DNA of 64,000 bases, taken from positions 3,518,501 through 3,582,500 of the forward strand of contig NZ_CP084061.1 of NCBI RefSeq assembly GCF_020215665.1, in the 5' to 3' direction. Of the stretch, positions 34,055 through 42,398 are shown in pieces (the first letter of the stretch is position 1; each line of letters opens with the position of its first letter). The translations under genes were made by a program, and so were the position numbers. This DNA comes from Blautia parvula. GTDB taxonomy: Bacteria > Bacillota > Clostridia > Lachnospirales > Lachnospiraceae. The notes under the pieces are model-generated. The model searched no databases. It was not told where the DNA came from and worked only from the letters and a program-made list of their open reading frames with translations.

Positions 34055-36003
34055 GGTTGAATCCCCCGTATCATTTCCTGTTTTGCCTGCGCATTCCTGA
34101 TAAAAGCAAAGGCCTCCTCCTCCGGAAGCGGTTTTGCAAAATAAAAACCCTGGATGTAATCAATCCCGCAGCTTTTTACAAACGCCTCCTGCTGGGCATT
34201 CTCCACTCCCTCCGCAAGAACCTGGAGCCCCATCTCGTGAAAAACAGTTGACAGGCTCTTAACCATGGCTGCCGTCTCCTTTTTCTCCATGGCAGACCAG
34301 ACAAGGCTCTTGTCCAGCTTGACGGTATCCAGGGGAGTGTTCATCACGGATACGATGTTGGAGTAACCTGTTCCGAAATCATCCAGCTCGATCAGAATGC
34401 CCCTCTGCTGCATTTCCAGGGCGAACTCTTCTACTGTCTCCGCATTGTCGGCAAGTATGCTCTCGGTTATCTCAATCTTGATCTTGGAAAAAGGTGTATG
34501 GTTTGCCTCAATGATCCCCTCCACCTTTTCCGCCAGCCCAATCTGGGAAAACTGCTGTCCGGAAAAGTTCACATGCACTCCGTCAAACTCAATGCCGTTC
34601 TCAGACAGCCGGTTCACAAATTTGCATACCTTATCAAGTATCTGGTAGGTGATCTCCACGATCATCCCTGTCTCCTCCGCAACAGGAATAAACTCATTGG
34701 GAAAGAGAGGGCCAAGGGGGGAATCCGGTATGCGCAGCAGAGACTCTGCAACCGTATATTTACCTGTGGCTGTGGAAATGATAGGCTGATAATAGACAGA
34801 AAAGCTGTTGTTCTTCAGGTTTTCCTCCAGTATCTCCACTATTTTCCGGCGCCTTCTCAGGGAGGCAAGCATCTCGTGGCCACAGTAATAGACATTCGTG
34901 TCAGATGCCGCCTTTGCCATGGAGACAGCGTATTCAATCCCGCTGATCAAATCCTCCGCTGTGTTGGCGCATTCCGGATATCCCACAACACCGATGACCG
35001 CCGGAATGACACAACTGTTTTCCCCTGATATCCAGGGCTGCTGCATTCTCTGCTCCAGTTTCTTCACATTATGACTCATACTGGCATCAAACGGCCCATA
35101 AGACAAAATGACAAACTCATCGCCGCCGAAACGGTACAGACAGTGAGGTTCTGAAATGCTTTTAAGGTAAGATGCAATCTCCTGCAGAAACAGATCCCCG
35201 TTATGCTGCCCATAGGTATCATTGATCCGCTTAAATCCTCTTAAGGAGAGGACCGTGATATTAAAATATTTGGACTTTCTGATCAGCAGCTCTATCATTT
35301 TAAGGAACTCCTGCCGGTTGGGCAGCCCCGTGAGATAGTCTACGGAATTTTGTTTGTTCTGGAGATAGAGATAAATGATCAGCAGCGCGCAGGTCGCCGC
35401 CGAGCCGGAGAGGATCACAGTGGGATAAAGCTGCTGTACAATGATGACCAGCAGCGCGATCATGGGAAATATGACAAGTATCCTTCTGATCGCCGGTTCC
35501 ATATATTTTCTCCATATCACAACCACCGCCATGGCTGCCACACCATACAGATAAAAGATAATATATGTAACGGAGATCAGAGGTCCCCGTGTATATGTGC
35601 CGTCGGGGCAGATGCTGAATAATACATTTGAAAACAGATTCATGATCACCAGCAGGAAATACACTGTCCCGGGCAGAGATGTCCATATAATGATCTTCAT
35701 GGTATTTCCTTTATTTTCAAACACAGCAGCCAGAGTGTAGAAAAAATAAGCCATGCCCATGAGAGGGGTGGCAACAAAATAAACCGTTGTGACCAGCCAG
35801 GTCAGAAAACAGGGGAATTTCTCAGGATAGGCGATCATGACTGTTGACGCAATGTTGAAGGACATGGCGCAAAAAGTCACAAAAAAGCAGAACTGAAACA
35901 GACGGTTCCTGAGTGAAGGAACCAGATTACTTTTCCTTGAATAAAACCAGATGATGATAAGGTTGATTTCGGAAATACACTCCGCCACTATATTCCAATG
36001 CAT
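34051..36003 (-). CDS. Membrane GGDEF-EAL protein; degenerate GGDEF, likely c-di-GMP phosphodiesterase
   Basis: 650 residues: about seven transmembrane helices (1-215), GGDEF domain (~220-375) and EAL domain (~390-640). The GGDEF motif itself is intact (293-297), but the upstream metal-binding segment reads VLSLRGFKRIND (251-262), with Ser253 and Arg255 where cyclases have Asp; cyclase activity is therefore doubtful. In the EAL domain the motif is ESL (420-422), with the catalytic set kept: Glu420, Asn479, Glu511/514, Asp541-Asp542, Lys562/565, Glu601 and Gln618. Predicted to break down c-di-GMP, with GGDEF acting as a GTP sensor. Coupled by an ATGA overlap to a GPH sugar symporter, which is unusual. 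Confidence 0.9.
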   Translation of the reverse strand: MHWNIVAECISEINLIIIWFYSRKSNLVPSLRNRLFQFCFFVTFCAMSFNIASTVMIAYPEKFPCFLTWLVTTVYFVATPLMGMAYFFYTLAAVFENKGNTMKIIIWTSLPGTVYFLLVIMNLFSNVLFSICPDGTYTRGPLISVTYIIFYLYGVAAMAVVVIWRKYMEPAIRRILVIFPMIALLVIIVQQLYPTVILSGSAATCALLIIYLYLQNKQNSVDYLTGLPNRQEFLKMIELLIRKSKYFNITVLSLRGFKRINDTYGQHNGDLFLQEIASYLKSISEPHCLYRFGGDEFVILSYGPFDASMSHNVKKLEQRMQQPWISGENSCVIPAVIGVVGYPECANTAEDLISGIEYAVSMAKAASDTNVYYCGHEMLASLRRRRKIVEILEENLKNNSFSVYYQPIISTATGKYTVAESLLRIPDSPLGPLFPNEFIPVAEETGMIVEITYQILDKVCKFVNRLSENGIEFDGVHVNFSGQQFSQIGLAEKVEGIIEANHTPFSKIKIEITESILADNAETVEEFALEMQQRGILIELDDFGTGYSNIVSVMNTPLDTVKLDKSLVWSAMEKKETAAMVKSLSTVFHEMGLQVLAEGVENAQQEAFVKSCGIDYIQGFYFAKPLPEEEAFAFIRNAQAKQEMIRGIQP

Positions 36004-36090
36004 AACTTTTCCTCGATTATGTGCGACTTATAAAGTTATTTTATAATTATTCCTTTACTTAATCAACCTATAAATAAAAAATCGTACACG

Positions 36091-36142
36091 GAAACAAACC
36101 GATGGTTCCGGCTGAGATCCGTCTAAACCATCGGTTTGTTTC
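36091..36142 (-). terminator. Terminator after the aldolase gene
   Basis: GAAACAAACCGATGGTT (36091-36107) pairs with AACCATCGGTTTGTTTC (36126-36142). On the minus strand a TTTTTT tract follows after about 10 nt (CGTGTACGATTTTTT). Ends the rpiB-pfp-fba transcript. Confidence 0.8.
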
Positions 36143-36149
36143 GTTCAGG

Positions 36150-37085
36150 TCAGGCCTTGTGGTCACTGCCCAGAACATTCACTATCTTATGTGCCACCAG
36201 TTCTTTGACATTGGCTCTTCCGGCTTTCAGATATTCCCTGGGGTCAAAGGCTGAGGGCTTCTGCACCAGTACCTGCCGGACGCCTGCTGTCATGGCAAGG
36301 CGCAGGTCTGAATCAATGTTTATCTTGCACACAGCGGATTTTGCAGCACGACGCAGCATATCCTCCGGGATACCTATGGCGTCAGCAAGTTCTCCTCCGT
36401 TTTCCTGTATGATCTTCACATACTCCCGGGACACACTGGAGGCTCCGTGGAGGACAATGGGGAAATCGGGAAGGCGTTTTGTGATCTCCTCCAATATATC
36501 AAACCGGAGCTGAGGTTTCTGGCCCGGCTTGAACTTGAAGGCGCCGTGGCTGGTGCCTATGGCGATGGCCAGGGAGTCCACGCCTGTGCGCTCCACGAAC
36601 TCCTGCACCTCATCGGGATGCGTGTACATGGCGTCAGAGGCGTCCACTTTTACATCGTCCTCCACACCTGCCAGTTTTCCCAGTTCCCCCTCTACCACTA
36701 CACCTTTTTCGTGGGCATATTCCACTACCTGTCTGGTGATCTCCACATTCTTTTCAAAATCGTACTGTGAGCCATCGATCATGACGGATGTAAAACCGCC
36801 GTCGATACAAGCCTTACAGGTTGCAAAATCCGGGCCGTGGTCCAGATGGAGGGCCATGGGGATATCATTTTCTATGAGGGCAGCCTCCACCAGTTTCACA
36901 AGATAGGTGTGGTTGGCGTATGCCCTTGCGCCTTTGGACACCTGGAGGATGACCGGAGACTTCAGCTCTCCTGCCGCCTCTGTGATACCCTGTACGATCT
37001 CCATATTATTTACATTGAAGGCTCCGATGGCATAGCCGCCCTCATAAGCTTTCTGAAACATATCCTTTGTTGTCACTAATCCCAT
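36150..37085 (-). CDS. fba: Class II fructose-bisphosphate aldolase
   Basis: Zinc-dependent aldolase that splits fructose-1,6-bisphosphate (or sedoheptulose-1,7-bisphosphate, tagatose bisphosphate) to DHAP and an aldose phosphate. 311 residues; zinc and catalytic ligands visible in ALHLDHGPDF, AIGTSHGAFKFKPG and IVLHGASSVS, plus EGELGKLAGVEDD and NIDSDLRLAMTAGVR. Last gene of the minus-strand unit, 18 bp after the PPi-type phosphofructokinase gene; together they can convert sedoheptulose-7-phosphate to erythrose-4-phosphate and DHAP, replacing transaldolase. AAGGAGAAG before ATG. Confidence 0.93.
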   Translation of the reverse strand: MGLVTTKDMFQKAYEGGYAIGAFNVNNMEIVQGITEAAGELKSPVILQVSKGARAYANHTYLVKLVEAALIENDIPMALHLDHGPDFATCKACIDGGFTSVMIDGSQYDFEKNVEITRQVVEYAHEKGVVVEGELGKLAGVEDDVKVDASDAMYTHPDEVQEFVERTGVDSLAIAIGTSHGAFKFKPGQKPQLRFDILEEITKRLPDFPIVLHGASSVSREYVKIIQENGGELADAIGIPEDMLRRAAKSAVCKINIDSDLRLAMTAGVRQVLVQKPSAFDPREYLKAGRANVKELVAHKIVNVLGSDHKA

Positions 37086-37103
37086 GATAAACTTCTCCTT
37101 CTC

Positions 37104-38330
37104 CTATTTTCTGCAGACAAACAGCGGCAGGCCGTCCTCATCCACAGGGACCTGCACATTTCCTTTTACAAGCGGTTTTGCATATGTCAAAAATTCCTCT
37201 CCCAAATCTGACCCGTCACCTGTGATCCAGGACAGGGGAACCGTTTTTTCCCGGTTGCAGATATGATCCACATCCTCCAGACCACAGGACAGGCTGTAGG
37301 GTGCATCGCTTTTTCTGATGAAGGAGATCATTTTGCCTGTTTCCCCCTCAAGAGCTGCCTGCACACCGTATCTGCCTGCCATGACAGCCTCCTGCTGGTC
37401 CGCGGCTGACAGCATGGAGACAGAGCAGCGCTGGCTTACATTTAATTCCACGGAGCGGGCCTTCACACCCAGTCTTCCCCGCACCAGACGCTCCAGGTAT
37501 TTCCCGCAGCCTGCCAGCATCTTGTGGCCAAAACTGTCCAGTCCGGCCTCGCTGTCGTATTCGCATACAAATACACCGTCTTTGTCACGGATTCCCTCTG
37601 AGACGCACACGACCACCGCATTGTTCACGGAAAAGCACTCCTCCACCTTTTTCAGGAACGCCTCCTGGTCAAAGGGCACCTCCGGCAGATATACAAGCAG
37701 AGGGTTGTCTCCCCTGAATTTCCTTGCCAGCACCCCTGCGGCTGTCAGCCAGCCTGCATGACGGCCCATGATCTCCACGATCGTGACGGACCTGGTGTCA
37801 TATACGCCTGCGTCAACGCAGATCTCCCGCACTGTGGATGCCACATATCTGGCAGCGCTGCCAAAACCCGGCGTATGGTCTGTGAGGACAAGGTCATTGT
37901 CAATGGTCTTCGGTTCCCCAAGCACTACAATACTGCTGCCCATCTTTCTCCCGTACCGCGACAGCTTGCTCACGGTATCCATGGAATCATTTCCGCCGAT
38001 ATAGAGGAAATATCCGATGCCCATGTCCTCAAACTTTTCAAACAGTGTCCTGTACACCGGGTCCTCCAGATCCTCCGGCAGCTTATATCTGCAGGAACCA
38101 AGATAGGCTCCGGGGGTGGTCAGAAGCCCTTTCAGCTCATCGCCGGGAAGCGCCTCGTCAAGATCCAGGACTTTTCCCTTTAAAAATCCTTCAATTCCGT
38201 TCACCATGCCGAAGCATTTTCCTATCTTTTCCGGGTGCAGCCTCGCCTGGGCCGCAGCACCGTATAGGCTGCTGTTGATGACAGCCGTCGGCCCTCCGGA
38301 CTGGCCGACCAGTATATTCTTTAACTCCAT
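37104..38330 (-). CDS. pfp: 6-phosphofructokinase, PPi-dependent type
   Basis: Phosphorylates fructose-6-phosphate, and in relatives sedoheptulose-7-phosphate. 408 residues from ATG 38330 (GGAGG upstream; the ATG/TTG-side extension to 38354 has no RBS). The two residues that separate donor types are Asp115 in GGND (112-115) and Lys141 in PKTIDND (140-146); both are the pyrophosphate-using form. Opening GQSGGPTAVINSSLYG and substrate loop IVEIMGRHAGWLTAAGVLAR are typical. Followed 18 bp later by fba and preceded 35 bp by rpiB. Confidence 0.9.
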   Translation of the reverse strand: MELKNILVGQSGGPTAVINSSLYGAAAQARLHPEKIGKCFGMVNGIEGFLKGKVLDLDEALPGDELKGLLTTPGAYLGSCRYKLPEDLEDPVYRTLFEKFEDMGIGYFLYIGGNDSMDTVSKLSRYGRKMGSSIVVLGEPKTIDNDLVLTDHTPGFGSAARYVASTVREICVDAGVYDTRSVTIVEIMGRHAGWLTAAGVLARKFRGDNPLLVYLPEVPFDQEAFLKKVEECFSVNNAVVVCVSEGIRDKDGVFVCEYDSEAGLDSFGHKMLAGCGKYLERLVRGRLGVKARSVELNVSQRCSVSMLSAADQQEAVMAGRYGVQAALEGETGKMISFIRKSDAPYSLSCGLEDVDHICNREKTVPLSWITGDGSDLGEEFLTYAKPLVKGNVQVPVDEDGLPLFVCRK

Positions 38331-38365
38331 GATCAAAATACCTCCGTTTTTCACAGCCTGTCTGT

Positions 38366-38803
38366 TCAGGCTTTGTCCCCTTCTATCAGATCAATTCTCC
38401 TCTGGTGCCGTTCGGCCCCTGAAAATTCCGTGTGGAGGAACGTATCCGCGATCTTCACCGCCAGGCCGGGCCCCACCACTCTGCCGCCCAGGGCCAGGAC
38501 ATTGGCATTGTTGTGCTGCCTGGTGGCCTCCGCGCAGAAACAGTCCGTACACAGGGCTGCCCGGATACCCGGCACCTTATTGGCAGCTATGGAGATTCCG
38601 ATGCCGGTTCCGCAGATCAGGATTCCTTTCTCACAGGTGCCGCTCTTTATGGCGTCTGTCACTTTTCTGGCATAGACAGGATAATCCACTGCATCCCTGC
38701 CCTCACATCCCAGATCTGTATATTCTATATTTTCATCTTTCAGGTAACGGATGATCTCCAGTTTCAAATCATATCCGCCATGGTCACATGCGATGGCTAT
38801 CAT
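38366..38803 (-). CDS. rpiB: Ribose-5-phosphate isomerase B
   Basis: 145-residue sugar-phosphate isomerase interconverting ribose- and ribulose-5-phosphate. Canonical RpiB features: CDHGGYDLK near residue 6, VDYPVYA, GILICGTGIGISIAANKVPGIRAAL (catalytic Cys), TRQHNNANVLALGGRVVGP (catalytic His) and the phosphate-binding tail ERHQRRIDLIE. ATG 38803 with AAGGAGGAG upstream; the longer frame lies in the terminator of the regulator gene. RpiB-fold enzymes can also act on tetrose or allose phosphates, but nothing here departs from the standard motif set. Confidence 0.93.
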   Translation of the reverse strand: MIAIACDHGGYDLKLEIIRYLKDENIEYTDLGCEGRDAVDYPVYARKVTDAIKSGTCEKGILICGTGIGISIAANKVPGIRAALCTDCFCAEATRQHNNANVLALGGRVVGPGLAVKIADTFLHTEFSGAERHQRRIDLIEGDKA

Positions 38804-38832
38804 GGGTCTCCTCCTTCTCTCGTTACATATTA

Positions 38833-38911
38833 ATGTAAAAATACCCCGTCCACTCACCGGATTGTGTTTGCATACAAACATACTCCGGGCAATGAATGGA
38901 CAGGGCATCAA
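38833..38911 (-). terminator. Long terminator between the FadR-type gene and rpiB
   Basis: On the minus strand CCCTGTCCATTCAT pairs (with a few G-T pairs) with GTGAGTGGACGGGG, an inner CCGG/CCGG and ATGTTTG/CAAACA stem between, then TATTTTT. It separates the regulator from rpiB-pfp-fba, although read-through is possible. Confidence 0.65.
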
Positions 38912-38948
38912 TCAAATGGCTGTAAGCGGAAATTGTTTTGAACGAGGG

Positions 38949-39677
38949 CTATTTCTCTGTATCCGTAAATGGAATATCAGCAAAATATGTTTTTCTTACA
39001 GCCGTATTCAGATTGTCTGTTACTTTGTTTGCCATCATCTCATAGATTTTCTGGTGCGCCTCAAATAATTCCCGGCCTCTTCCAGTCTTGATCATTGTCT
39101 CCACTGTCTTCATCCTCATGGAATATGTCAGCACCCGCACCACCTGGTTGATCTTATTCACCAGGGGATTCTTTCCCATATCTGATATGGTATTATGGAA
39201 TTCATTGTCAGCCAGGAAAGCATTCTCTACGTTCTCCGGCCCTTTTTCTATCTCTTTCTCCATGCGGTTCAGCTTCTCTTTCAGTATATGTAAATCGGCC
39301 TCCTGAATCTTCTGCATGGCGAGCTGCATCACACCAACTTCTATCAGTTCACGCAGTTCCATAAGATTTTCATATGAATCCTCTTTGTCTAAAATAATAC
39401 CGTAAATCATAGGGTCTATCATGCTCTCAGAAAATCCCTCACAGACAAAGGTTCCCTCTGCCCGCCTGATTTCAAGCACTCCCAGATATACCAGGATCTT
39501 AATGGCCTCCCGGATGGAATTTCTTCCCACACCCATGCTCTCAGCCAGTTCCGCCTCTGTGGGGATCTTATCCCCGGGGCGCAGTTCCCTGTTGAGCATG
39601 GCCTCCGTCAGCGCATTGATCACCTGCTGCACTACCGATTCACTGTTTACTTTCTTTAAATAACTGATGTTCTGCAT
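38949..39677 (-). CDS. FadR-type GntR-family regulator (FCD domain)
   Basis: 242 residues. N-terminal winged helix (ESVVQQVINALTEAMLNRELRPGDKIPTEAELAESMGVGRNSIREAIKILVYLGVLEIRRAEGTFV), C-terminal all-helical FCD domain (LMELRELIEVGVMQLAMQK; ADNEFHNTISDMGKNPL; FEAHQKIYEMM) that binds organic acids, often with a metal held by Asp/His residues of this pattern. ATG 39677 (AGGGG 8 nt upstream) is preferred over a GTG at 39686. It lies between the SDR gene and rpiB, and its promoter shares a motif with the dctP promoter, so it is probably the repressor of the whole sugar-acid or polyol cluster. Confidence 0.9.
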   Translation of the reverse strand: MQNISYLKKVNSESVVQQVINALTEAMLNRELRPGDKIPTEAELAESMGVGRNSIREAIKILVYLGVLEIRRAEGTFVCEGFSESMIDPMIYGIILDKEDSYENLMELRELIEVGVMQLAMQKIQEADLHILKEKLNRMEKEIEKGPENVENAFLADNEFHNTISDMGKNPLVNKINQVVRVLTYSMRMKTVETMIKTGRGRELFEAHQKIYEMMANKVTDNLNTAVRKTYFADIPFTDTEK

Positions 39678-39698
39678 TCTACTCACCCCTTTATCGGT

Positions 39699-39717
39699 TT
39701 ATCCTACAACCAACATA
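39699..39717. promoter_or_regulatory. Candidate operator upstream of the FadR-type gene
   Basis: Contains ATCCTACAACCAACATA. ACAACCAAC followed by A/GTA, and an ATCCTAC block, recur at 45253-45271 upstream of dctP (there the AACCAAC part is on the minus strand). A shared site at the regulator gene and at the first transporter gene fits autoregulation plus control of the operon. Confidence 0.45.
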
Positions 39718-39780
39718 CTACCATAAAAATCAGATTTTGTCTATTACAGCCGGATAAAATAAGGGGGTGTCTGCATTTGG

Positions 39781-40539
39781 TTAATCCATATGGGAACCGC
39801 CGTTGATGTCGATCTCTTCGCCTGTAATATAGGACGCTTCTCTGGATGCCAGGAATACAATGGCATTTGCCACTTCCTGTGTCTCACCGGGGCGGCCCAT
39901 GGGGATTCCGTCAATGATCTTATCTGCATCTTCTTTGGGAAGTGATTTCCAGATCTCTGTGTTGATCAGTCCCGGGCAGACACTGTTCACGGTGATGCCT
40001 TCTGCAGAGATCTCTCTGGAAAGGTTTTTGGAAAATGCAAGTACAGCCGCTTTGGATGCTGAGTAGTGTGCTCCGCCGAATACGCCGCCGCCTCTTTTGG
40101 CAGATACAGAGGACAGGTTAACGATCCTTCCGCATTTCTGGTCACGCATTACCTTCATGCACTTCTGTGTGCAGAGGAACAGGCCGAACATGTTGACTTC
40201 AAAAATCTTTCTCATATCTGCCAGTGTCATGTCCGCAACCGTCACCTTCTGGGAAATACCTGCGTTGTTTACCAGCACGTCGATTCTGCCATAGGCGTCC
40301 ATGATGTCATCCACCATTTTCTGTACGGATGCTTCATCTGTGACATTTACGGTCACTCCCATAGCCTCTCCGCCCTCTGCCCTGATCTCATTTACGGTGT
40401 CCTGTACACCGGCCTCATTCATATCCGCGATCACTACGGCTGCTTTCTGTTTTGCAAAGGTTTTTGCAATGGTCCTGCCGATTCCTTTCGGTGAGCCGCT
40501 TCCTGTTACGATTACTACCTGTCCGTCAAAATCAAACAT
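39781..40539 (-). CDS. Short-chain dehydrogenase/reductase
   Basis: 252-residue classical SDR. NAD(P)-binding TGSGSPKGIGRTIA near residue 12, Asp after the second strand (VVIADMNEAG, suggesting NAD preference), NNAG, catalytic Ser in NLSSVSAKRGG, and YSASK near residue 155. The C terminus (ITGEEIDINGGSHMD) fits glucose/ribitol/sorbitol-type dehydrogenases. In the operon directly after transketolase, it probably oxidises the imported polyol or hydroxyacid to a keto form, or reduces a product. AGGAGGATAAG before ATG. Confidence 0.92.
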   Translation of the reverse strand: MFDFDGQVVIVTGSGSPKGIGRTIAKTFAKQKAAVVIADMNEAGVQDTVNEIRAEGGEAMGVTVNVTDEASVQKMVDDIMDAYGRIDVLVNNAGISQKVTVADMTLADMRKIFEVNMFGLFLCTQKCMKVMRDQKCGRIVNLSSVSAKRGGGVFGGAHYSASKAAVLAFSKNLSREISAEGITVNSVCPGLINTEIWKSLPKEDADKIIDGIPMGRPGETQEVANAIVFLASREASYITGEEIDINGGSHMD

Positions 40540-40570
40540 TTTCTTATCCTCCTGATAATTCTTCTCATAC

Positions 40571-41506
40571 TTATTTCACTAATTCTTTTGCTGTCTCCAC
40601 AATATTTTCCACTGTGATTCCGTTCATTTCCAGCAGTCTCTCATAAGGAGCAGACTGTCCGAACTGATCCCGGATACCGATGCGTTTTACCATGCATCTG
40701 CCTGTCTCTGCTGCCACTTCGCTGACTGCACTGCCCAGGCCGTTCATGATGTTGTGGTCTTCCACTGTGATGATCTTACCGGTCTCATTTACACACTCCA
40801 TAACCGCATCTGTGTCCAGAGGTTTGATGGTGTGCATATCCAGCAGTTTCACGGATACACCCTGTGCCTCTAACTGCTCTGCCGCTTTCAATGCGATGGA
40901 AACAGTATCGCCGTTGGCAATGATAGAAATATTTTTTCCTTCTTTTAATTTGTTGGCTTTTCCAATCTCAAACTCCGCGTCTTCCGGGTAGATGACCGGG
41001 ATCGCGTCCCTTGTAAAACGCAGATACACAGGCCCTTCATATTCTGCCGCTGCTTTTACCAGTTTTTTTGCTGCATGATAATCTGCAGGCATGAGCACGG
41101 TCATGTTGGGTATGGTGCGCAGAACACCCATGTCCTCAATGCTCTGATGGCTTGCGCCGTCATTGGCAGGGGTAACGCCGCCATGGGAGCAGGCGATCTT
41201 CACATTCAGTTTCGGGTAACAGATTTCCTGGCGGATCATCTCGCACATCCTCAGGGAACCGAATACCGCGTAGGTCACTACAAACGGGACTTTTCCGCAG
41301 GTCGCAAGACCTGCCGCAACACCGGCTGCGTTCTGCTCCGCTATGCCCACATTCAGATACTGCTTGGGAAGCTGTTTGCGGAACTCTCCTGTCTTGCAGG
41401 ATTTGCCTATATCTACGTCCACTACATATATATCATTGTCCAGTTTGCCCAGCTTTACAATCTCTTCACCAAAGCCATCTCTGGTCGCTTTCTTTACTTC
41501 GCTCAT
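40571..41506 (-). CDS. Transketolase, C-terminal subunit
   Basis: Pyrimidine-binding and C-terminal domains of a two-subunit transketolase, 311 residues. Visible: VGIAEQNAAGVAAGLATCGK (with the conserved Glu that activates TPP), SHGGVTPANDGASHQSIEDMGVLRTIPNMTVLMPAD and YLRFTRDAIPV. Works with the N-terminal subunit encoded 19 bp upstream. ATG 41506 has GGAGG 8 nt upstream; the ATG at 41521 overlaps that RBS. Moves two-carbon ketol units between ketoses and aldoses. Confidence 0.92.
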   Translation of the reverse strand: MSEVKKATRDGFGEEIVKLGKLDNDIYVVDVDIGKSCKTGEFRKQLPKQYLNVGIAEQNAAGVAAGLATCGKVPFVVTYAVFGSLRMCEMIRQEICYPKLNVKIACSHGGVTPANDGASHQSIEDMGVLRTIPNMTVLMPADYHAAKKLVKAAAEYEGPVYLRFTRDAIPVIYPEDAEFEIGKANKLKEGKNISIIANGDTVSIALKAAEQLEAQGVSVKLLDMHTIKPLDTDAVMECVNETGKIITVEDHNIMNGLGSAVSEVAAETGRCMVKRIGIRDQFGQSAPYERLLEMNGITVENIVETAKELVK

Positions 41507-41525
41507 ATTCTTATCCTCCATCCGC

Positions 41526-42383
41526 TTATGCTGATTTTCTGACTTCCAGTTTTTTAAGCTGCGCGTCCAGCTCCTTCATTGCCTGCGCATACTGCTCATC
41601 ATTTGGTGCCACTCCGTGCCATCCGCACTGGTTCTCCATAAAGGAAACGCCTTTTCCTTTTACTGTGTTGGCAAAGATGCATTTTGGTTTTCCGTTCTTT
41701 CTCATGCGGATTCTGTCCAGAGTGTCCACGATCTGCTTCATATCGTGTCCGTCAATCTCATAGGTATCGAATCCGAATGCCTTGAATTTATCACCCAGGT
41801 TGATGTTGGGCATGACTTCATCTGTGGTGCCGTCAAGCTGCAGATTATTGTTGTCTACGAATACTACCAGGTTATCCAGCTCGTATTTGTGCGCAGTCTG
41901 GGCTGCCTCCCAGATTTCACCTTCCTGGCATTCGCCGTCACCCACGACTACGAATACGCGGTAGTCCCTGTTGTCCTTTTTCGCTGCGATTCCCATTCCT
42001 ACGCCGCAGGCAAGTCCCTGGCCGAGAGAACCTGTGGAGATATCAATGCCGGGACATTTTTTCATATCCGGATGGCCCTGCAGAATGGAACCTTCCTGGC
42101 GGAGGGTGCCAAGCACGGATTCATCGAAGAATCCAAGCGTTGCCAGAGCCGCATACTGTACAGGGCATACATGGCCTTTTGACAATACAAAGCGGTCTCT
42201 GTCTTCCCATTTCGGGTTCTTCGGGTCCAGATTCATCTCCCTGAAATACAGGGCTGTCACAAAGTCAGCAGCGGAGAGGGAGCCGCCGGGATGTCCGGAT
42301 TTTGCTTTGTGGATCATGGTGATCACCTTTTTCCTCAGTTCAATACTCTGTCTCTCCAGTTCTTCAACACTTACATTTTTCAT
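41526..42383 (-). CDS. Transketolase, N-terminal (TPP-binding) subunit
   Basis: 285 residues. TPP/Mg motif GDGECQEGEIWEAAQTAHKYELDNLVVFVDNNNLQLDG near residue 145, SGHPGGSLSAADF, SKGHVCPVQYAAL and GSLGQGLACGVGMG. Split transketolases are common in Clostridia. Directly downstream of dctM (15 bp), so it is tied to the imported substrate rather than to housekeeping metabolism. AAAAGGAGCGAGG before ATG. Confidence 0.93.
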   Translation of the reverse strand: MKNVSVEELERQSIELRKKVITMIHKAKSGHPGGSLSAADFVTALYFREMNLDPKNPKWEDRDRFVLSKGHVCPVQYAALATLGFFDESVLGTLRQEGSILQGHPDMKKCPGIDISTGSLGQGLACGVGMGIAAKKDNRDYRVFVVVGDGECQEGEIWEAAQTAHKYELDNLVVFVDNNNLQLDGTTDEVMPNINLGDKFKAFGFDTYEIDGHDMKQIVDTLDRIRMRKNGKPKCIFANTVKGKGVSFMENQCGWHGVAPNDEQYAQAMKELDAQLKKLEVRKSA

Positions 42384-42398
42384 ATTCCTCGCTCCTTT

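Noticed and set aside
38366-38803. RpiB as a tetrose-specific isomerase
   Set aside because: All canonical RpiB active-site and phosphate-binding residues are present; a special substrate cannot be argued from the sequence.
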